Positions 57,194-64,000 of a stretch of 64,000 nucleotides of DNA are shown piece by piece. This DNA is from Cyclospora cayetanensis. Taxonomy: Eukaryota; Apicomplexa; Conoidasida; Eucoccidiorida; Eimeriidae. The translations under genes were made by a program, and so were the position numbers. The stretch spans positions 124,001-188,000 of the forward strand of contig NW_020312590.1 in the NCBI RefSeq assembly GCF_002999335.1, given 5' to 3'. The notes under the pieces were generated by a model. It saw only the letters and a list, made by a program, of their open reading frames with translations. It had not been told where the DNA came from and searched no databases. How positions within the stretch are numbered: position 1 is the stretch's first letter; the number at the start of each line of letters is the position of its first letter.

Positions 57194-58731
57194 CGACTCG
57201 CTGCGGCTGCTGCCTGTCTGCGCTGTCGCTCCCCGCATCGAAAGTTGTAGGAGCGACTGGCGAAAGAGTGGAGGTGGTGGTGAGAAGAAGCTCTGGCCCT
57301 GCAGAAAACTTCGGATTGCCTCCCGACGAGCTGCGGCTTTCTGCTGCTACTGCTACTGCTGTTGCTTTCCTCTGTGACCATGTGCGTCGACTTCTGGGGG
57401 GGGAGAGGCGAATCCTCTTCTCCAGCATCCGATCCCTCCTCTTCGCTGCCGCTGCCCTCCCCTCCCCCGTCAGAGGAAGACGCCGAGTCGCTCAAATGCG
57501 CGAGAATCTCGATGGGGTTGATGATCAAGTCACAGATCTGCTGCATGCGCACATCCATGATGAGGCGGCCAGTCTGACTCGCCTCGCCAGGCGCTCGCAG
57601 CAGCACGTCATGGTGCAGCGGTCCAGTTGCTACGGCGAAGAGACAGACAGAACCGCTGCCTATGACGCGACCAGGGCAGGAGGCGGGGGAGGGGAGGGGC
57701 CCCCCGGGGGCGGGGGGGCCCCCCTCCCCTCCCCCTGCGCCTTTTTGTGGGCTTGCAACCTCCAAGACGGAGAACACCAGCGTGCGTCGATGCAGCTCCG
57801 CAAGAGAAGGGGAGTGCCACGTGAACTCGAAGGAGTCAAACCACTTGGGAGAGCGCCCCCGAGCCGGCTGTGTGGTCAGCACCAGCACTTCCCCGCCGTT
57901 CCTGCCGTCTGCAGAAGCCTCCAAGTGCTCCTCGCCTTTCGCTTGGTCTTTCGCTTCTTCTGAGCGCTCCTCGCCGAGCTGGTGCTCATCGTGACGGGGA
58001 ACGGCAGACGCCTCCTGAGGAGGCGTTGGAGCGGCCTCCTCCACGAGAGGCGCAGCCCACTCTAGCCGCAGCGAAGTCGCCGTAGTGTGCGAAGAAGCAT
58101 CCAAACCTCGTGCCTTCATGCCGTAGACGCGCACGTGGAAGAGCAGACCCCGGCTGATGCGCGTCAGCTCGCCAGACAGCATGTGGTGGGGGGGATGGCC
58201 AGTGGCGTAGCTGAAGCCTGCCGGGAGGGGTTTTTGCTGCTGCCCCCGTTGCTGTTGCAGTTGCTGCTCTTGTTGCTGCTGCTGCTGCAACGGCTGCAGC
58301 TGCATGCACTCCGCAAGCGGCGACACGGCGAGCAGCTGCTGCTGGTGCTGCCCCACAGCGGCGGCAGTCGTTGAAGGGCCAGCAAGGGGACTGCATGCAT
58401 CCAACTTGCGCGCGCTGTTGGCTCCTGCTCCTGAAGCCGCCGAAGCAGCCGAGAGAGCACTTGAAGAAGGTCTCCGAAATCTGCCCTTGGAAGGCTTTCC
58501 TGCGCCTGTCACTGAGCCTTGCACTGCAGCGCCAAGCTGCGGTCGAGGCTGGGGGATCAGAGAAATGCGTGTGCCTCGACGGGCGCTGCCTGCGGCATTG
58601 CCGTTGCTGTTGGGCGCTCCTGACGAACTCAGTTTTGAGGAGAAGGGAGTGGGCGGCGGATTGCTCGCGAAGGGCCCCACAGGGGTGCGCTGAGGCTCTC
58701 CTGCGACGTTTTTTGCACAGCCAGACCCCAT
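52529..58731 (-). CDS. Large C2-like / DUF1765-like protein with acylation-type N-terminus, 1844 aa, 2 exons
   Basis: Exon 1 is 58731-55618 (1038 codons) and exon 2 is 54949-52529; the GT-AG junction is phase 0. I chose ATG 58731 because it gives MGSGCAKN: Gly2 and Cys5, typical of myristoylation plus palmitoylation. Residues about 192-410 resemble a C2 domain (RGLLFHVRVYGMKARGLD, then SPKWFDSFEFTW, then TGRLIMDVRMQQICDLIINP), interrupted by an acidic low-complexity insertion. The rest of exon 1 is Ser/Ala-rich with a poly-Ala run. Its C-terminal part has another beta-rich segment (TLFGECWLPFFKVYDADVVT, later EGVIVFQNNPVVRQVC). Exon 2 is mostly helical. Its LFLHWAWIVRRAFMWVLLYR segment recalls the HW..VR..F..LL.YRL pattern I associate with DUF1765. 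Function unknown; a membrane-associated scaffold is my inference. A GC-rich Gly/Ala insertion occupies part of exon 2. Confidence 0.82.
54960..55310. repeat. CATACAAACACA microsatellite
   Basis: Imperfect ACACACATACAAACATACAA repeats fill the 3' half of the single intron (55617-54950) of the C2/DUF1765-like gene. Confidence 0.9.
57147..57192 (-). repeat. Uninterrupted (AGC)n run encoding poly-Ala
   Basis: About 15 perfect AGC units on the plus strand read as GCT alanine codons in the minus-strand C2-like protein, giving a run of about 15 alanines. Confidence 0.95.
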
Positions 58732-61700
58732 ACTGCCGCCGCTGAGTGGTGTGAGTTTCGACGCGCGGGAGGCAGGCAGGCAGTGAGTGAGTGGGTGCAC
58801 CGAGAGGGGGGGAGGGAGGGGGAGCCTCGAGGGTCCTCCTGAGTCTTTGTATTTCGCGCAAAGACGCAGACAGAGGCGGATGCTGGTGCGGCGGGTGTGC
58901 GTGCGTAAGTGTCACGGGGATAGTCGAGTGTACCGACACACACATGGCCAGGCGCTCGACAAATGCTGGGACGTGAACCCGGCCCCCTGCCCGCCTCTCG
59001 CAGAAACAGACGCGCCAGGAGTCTGCAGATGCGGAGGCAGACAGCCAGTGCAGCACGGGAAATCGCCTGAGGCGCTGCGGCAGGCAGCGCGGCAGGCAGC
59101 GCTGGCAGCCTCGAGAGCCACGAGTTGAACACTACGACACCCACAGCGGGCACTAGGGGGCTAGGGGGGTTTCGATCTGGCGAGCGGGCAGGCGGGAAAC
59201 GCGCCTACTCTTCGTTGAAGATTGGGAAGGCGGTGGAATGCACGTCGGAAGGGCTCGAACTAAGCTTCTAACAACGCATAGGGCTTTTCGATCTGTCCAC
59301 GGGGACTCACCCGAACGGAGGAGGGAACGAAAGCGGAATAATAAGCCGAAACTACAAGACAATAGACCCTGATGCTTTGAAACAATGGAAACCTCAAAAA
59401 ATCGCGGCGTAGAAACAAAATCTGCAGCCCCTACAGAGGCCGAACTCGACTCCTTCGAAGATTGAACCTCGGTAGCCGTCACCACGAAATCGCTGACCCC
59501 GCCTCGATCTGCACTCCCCCCTCCCTCCTGCAGTTGAACGCCTCTATTTAGCCTATATGTGTTCATTAAAGAAAGGACGGTACGCCAGCTCCTCCTTTCC
59601 CCGGCGCCATGCCAACCAGGAGCAGGACAGGCTCGCTATCTAGTCGATGTGCGCCCCTTTCATCGGGCAAGCTCCTGCAGGGGTCATGTATAATTTCTCT
59701 CTAGTCTAGAAACCCAGAAGCCCTGTATTTCCCAGACGCGCTGCCTTTTAGCCTGCGCAATGCGGCTTTCTGCGGTCGGCAGTGCATGCCCCCGCGCTGT
59801 TCTTGAACTGTACACTTCCGCTTACACATTCCATGCTTGTTCATGCCGTGCGAGAGCAACTGTCTTGCGACGCGCTCAGAGATTTGGCGAAGCAAGCCCA
59901 CTTTCTTGCACAAACCGCTGCAGCCGCTTGTGTTCACTGACTTGACGTGCTTTGACTCCCCTACGGACTCCCCTCCCACGCACACCGCGCCCCCCCAAAC
60001 GCCCTTCTCACCCAGGGCGAGGCAAAACAGCACTCCGCGGTAGTACTAGACCATAGATGAAGAGAAACGGAGCTTGCCGAGTTTCAGAGGATGGCCTTCC
60101 GTCCATGCATCCCCGAGCGTACCTCCCGCACCGGCGAAAGAACTAGTGAAAAAGCAGGGGGGCTAGCTGGCCGCCCAGGTAACCTAGTTTACCGCAGGGA
60201 AAACAGGTCGTGTTGGTTCGCATGCTTCCTGACGTTGAACACGTAATGCTCATGAGATAAGGTTGCTCGCTCTTGGACTCTACTGCTTTTCGATTCCCAG
60301 TGCACAGTGGCTTGAGGGATGACAGCCTGGTAGATTTCCCCGACCCTGGCCCTCCTTTGCGATTTTTAAAGAAACATCGACACGAAACGGTGGTCCAGCT
60401 CATGCAACAAGGCGATCGCAGCATAGTCGGCACGCGAAGAATTGGCTCCTGAGGCGCCTGTGAGCTGGGATCGTGTGGCTTTTTGACGAAGGGGAGCTAA
60501 GTATCCCTTTTTTGCTTTGCCTGATTGTGTGTGGTGGGATGCACCCGCAAATGCTGAGTCGACGTCGTGTTCTCTGGGTCGGACGAGTGTGTGGAAAAGT
60601 AGAAATGTTGGATCTTCAGTTTTGTAAAATGGAGAGACACTATGATAATGAGAGTTGTCTGAAGCTTCTCACCCAGATTCCGATCGAATTCTCCATTTTC
60701 CGCGTAGAGGGGGGTACGACAATCGCTTCATCAGTTCATCACCTCGAAATCTAAACAGGGTAACAGGTTTCAGAGGGCACGGGCACTTCGCTGTTTGGTG
60801 AAGAGCAGGGAAAGACTCCTGGTAGTTGGTGAAATCGTACACAGACACCACAGATGTCATCTGGTAAGCGGCGCCTCTCCTGACGGGGTTCGCTTATGCA
60901 GACGGCCCTTCGATGTCTTTCTACAGACGGGAGGTGCTTTACCTTTACTGTCACATCCTACGGCATCTCGATTCCAGTAAACATCCAAACCCCTCGTGGC
61001 TTGTTCTCGCCTTGGTAGTCTTGGCAAGGTCCTCCGCACTGCAAACCGATTGCCTCGCCCGTCAAGGAGGGAGGGCCTCTTCTGCCCTGCTAGCATTGCT
61101 GGACACGCCTTTTAACCGCTTTCGCATGCAGCAATAGAGTGCACACTACAGCACTGCCTGCTAAGGTATAGAGGAAGAAGATTGGCGTGCCTGTAGAGCC
61201 CCAGTAGGGCTTTTCACAGAATCATGACTCCTCAACAATCACTCAGTGTGGCTTCATTGTCGGTCTTAATGCAGCCATGCCGAGAGCAGAGGCCTTCCGG
61301 CCACAACTCAGCGATCTCTGCATCTAGTGGCAAAAGTTGGGGGATAAAACTACATGTCACTGCTTATGCCAAAACAATCCTTGCAGAGGATTGCATAATC
61401 ACAACGCACATCATGTCAACTGTGTAACTCATTGGAATCCTGCCAGACTACATCTTAACAGTGGGTGGGAAGCCTGAAGGCGGCTAGGCACTGCTCGAAA
61501 GTGCAACTGCTAGGGCGCCGATGTGCACTTCAAGCAATCAAATCGTTGTTGTCAAGCACTGAGCACTTGTTCGAACAAAATATAGTATGGCTGGATATGT
61601 ATGTGTTTCCTCTCATTGCGGCAAGTCAAATGCTGGTAGGTAAGAGCCGAATGCCAACTGATACACACCCGGCGCTCGTCAGACGCACAAGGGCGATGGG

Positions 61701-64000
61701 CATGCGCAATGCAGGGAGGCTGCCAAAACAAAAGGTTCTGGCTCAGCCGCAACAGTTAGCATCAAGGCCTAAAGGACTAACTACAGAGTGTAAATGGCGG
61801 TTCCGTATTTGCTTCTCGCTTAGTCGAAAGGGTTTCTGGTGACGCTTGCATGCCAACTACCGGGCACGAGGAAGTCGATTGCTTGGGAACAAAATGGGGC
61901 CTGGAAAACTACAGATGCCGTTATTCGATCCCCCAGTGAACCCTCAGTTTTGCTTCAAACAGTAGCTGGTTCAAATGTATTGCATCTGAGGGAAACATTT
62001 TTACCGGCGACAGCCCTTGAATGGCAACGGGTGCCTCTTCACACTGAGGCTTGCAGTATAAGAATGTTATGAACTCGCAGAAAAACGGGAACACTTCTCA
62101 TTGCATCCATAATGAAAGCTTCCGCATGGCAAGCGAGGAATTTCATTGGCTGGAGAACGTGTTGGGCATGAATCAGGCGAATTGGTGCAAGAGCCTGCAG
62201 CTCAGGCACATCGGTGTATGAGCATGCAAGTGGGTCGCCTGGAACTAACGAGGTAACAGCTGTCTTCGGCACCTCGTACGCAGCGTCCAAAAGAACTGAG
62301 GAGGATTGCGTAAGCTTCCACAAGCCCGATAGACACACGCGAGGGGGCGTTTCTACATCGAGGATTCAGATTGTGGAGCGACCAGTGTTTCGACGGCGGC
62401 CTGCTGTGCCGTCGTGATGGGAGTCTTCAGTTGACCTCCATGCTAAATTCCACAGCTCATGCATTGGTTTGGTCTAGTTCGTGGCTTTTGGCGTGTTCAA
62501 TAAGCTGACAGAGCGGCAGGCGTATAGATCGAGCCAGTGTGCAAACAGATATGACGCAAGGCGCCTTGTGGGGCCGCAACGCCGAGTAGCGTAAATGGAC
62601 GCAACGTCCCTTACTAGCCCTACAGCACGCAGCCACCGTTTTGAAGGGGGGATTGCGCTGAGACGTGACAGCTACAGCTAGTGCATTCATCGGTTACAAG
62701 GGCATCGTTGAAGCCACGACCAGCACCCATCTCCCGTCAGTGCTCCGCCGACAACACCCTCTCGTCGTAGTCATATTTTTCCGTTGGCTGACCGACCCCA
62801 TTATGTGGCCATCCTGTTTCGACAAAGCATTGGGAAGTCCGCGAATTCATTTGAGTAGGTGTGCCTCAAGAACACCTGCATCCAGCCCGTCGAGTGTTTG
62901 CAACCTTGAAAGTCGAAAAAGGGGCACGCGCTGCATCGGGGAGGGAGGCCATGACGGGGAGTCTGCAAATCGGCACACACCTCTGCGAACCCCCGCCGGA
63001 ACACACATCAGTGACTGGATGCTCCTATGCGAATATGCATACATATACATACATATATATCCATCTATTTCGCACGAAACTCAGACCAATGATCCTTCTC
63101 TGGCCAGACAACCCGGAGGCCGAGTCGCCTTTTATAGCATCCAGCATTGTGTGGCCCTCCTTGCCCAATCGACCATTTTGTGAAGTCTGCAAAAAGCGTC
63201 CACAGCTCCTCCAGCGGATGTAGGAGAGGACAAGCCAAAAAGCATGGCGTGCTCGAAAACCGTGGCCATGTTCTCAGCGAGGCCCTTGCCTCTGTGTGTG
63301 GGGTGCTGAGAGAGAAAATGCCAGATGGGCGCTCGTATGCGAAAGCGCGGGGGGGAATGGAGGGATGGGCATTTCTCTGCGGCGTATACGCAGAGGGAAT
63401 GCACTGACTAAAGAAACAGCTGGCTCGCTGCCGTGCCCTCTCTCTAAGGTTCTTCTTCTCTGTCTAACCGTACTCAACATTGTAATTCTTGTACCTCTAA
63501 TGTTACTGTCAGCCGACGAAGCCGATCTGCCCGGCTTGTGAAGAGGAGGCATCATGGGCCACCACAAGCTGCTTTCCTCGCTTGAGAAGTATTTGCGCTT
63601 GTTGGCGATTCGCTGAGAGTGAGGTGTCGCCTTGGTGGCGAGTGCAGCGATAAGGGTATCGCACTGGACTTTCCAGTAGCTTAAAACGTAAAGCAGCAGG
63701 CCTCGAGAGACTCACTATACGGCTTCGCCTTGTTTACACGGACGTGACGAAACTTGCGTTCAAGGGGGGATACAGTGCTCTCCCTGTGTCTTGCGTAGCG
63801 CACGCTACAGCTGTGCAAGTACACTACGAATTGTGGCTCTCTTCTCCGTCTCGAGTGTAGGCCAAGAAGGAACATTGGCGTATATATATATAAATATGTA
63901 TATGCATGTAAAATATATGTATATATATAGATATGCTAAGGCAGGAAACTTGCAGCGCCAACAGGTGCATTAAGGGGGAGGGGGAAGGCCTAAGCCAGCT
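58732..64000. other. Gene-poor block upstream of the C2-like gene
   Basis: 58732-59150 is GC-rich and probably the promoter and 5' UTR of the minus-strand C2-like gene. A 137-codon minus-strand frame (59153-59566, starting MNTYRLNRGVQLQEGG) is the longest open frame but has no recognisable feature. From 59.6 kb on, only short frames and scattered AT-rich tracts (for example around 63880-63940) are present. No RNA gene seen. Confidence 0.45.

Overview
This window looks like nuclear DNA of a coccidian apicomplexan, most likely Eimeria or a close relative. Genes are intron-rich with GT-AG (and some GC-AG) introns. Coding exons and introns are loaded with CAG/CTG trinucleotide runs that read as poly-Gln, poly-Ala or poly-Ser, and introns carry ACATAC/TGTATG microsatellites. 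Recognisable apicomplexan proteins include a CPW-WPC protein and a 1-Cys peroxiredoxin. The genus is inferred from these features; no database search was possible. The DNA alternates between repeat-rich blocks (about 5-34 kb, with further repeats at 39-40 kb and 47-58 kb) and repeat-poor, apparently gene-poor blocks (1-2.4, 34.9-38.4, 41.2-45, 48-52.4 and 59-64 kb). This resembles the repeat-rich/repeat-poor segmentation described for Eimeria chromosomes.

Layout. 2.5-3.8 kb (+): complete 4-exon 1-Cys peroxiredoxin. 6.6-14.5 kb (-): a 16-exon gene for a guanylate-binding-protein-like large GTPase with a signal peptide, a poly-Gln insertion inside the G domain and C-terminal membrane segments; all exon phases agree (about 1133 aa). 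14.6-18.5 kb (-): unrecognised genes, one with a consistent 7-exon model (16125-17774). 19.5-22.6 kb (+): an unrecognised Gln-rich protein, convergent with 22.6-26.1 kb (-), a secreted protein with about five CPW-WPC domains whose last long intron is almost entirely a 23-bp minisatellite. 26.8-27.6 kb (-): weak secreted/membrane candidate. 28.8-29.95 kb (+): single-exon protein with a myristoylation/palmitoylation-type N-terminus. 30.3-34.6 kb (-): a Gln-rich coiled-coil protein and a Cys-rich C-terminal ORF.

38.5-41.2 kb (+): complete 10-exon UDP-glucose 4-epimerase (346 aa), three of whose introns appear to be GC-AG. 42.9 kb (-): tRNA-Thr(AGT). 45.1-47.8 kb (+): F-box/leucine-rich-type protein. 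49.6 kb: a degenerate tRNA-Thr(TGT)-like relic. 52.5-58.7 kb (-): a 1844-aa two-exon protein with an acylation-type N-terminus, C2-like regions and a helical C-terminal half that recalls DUF1765. The rest is non-coding as far as I can see.

The genes do not form an operon or pathway; this is ordinary eukaryotic gene order with both strands used. Exon models were built by hand from reading-frame continuity and splice consensus. Where phases close throughout (peroxiredoxin, GBP-like GTPase, epimerase, F-box, C2 protein) I am confident; other models are explicitly partial.
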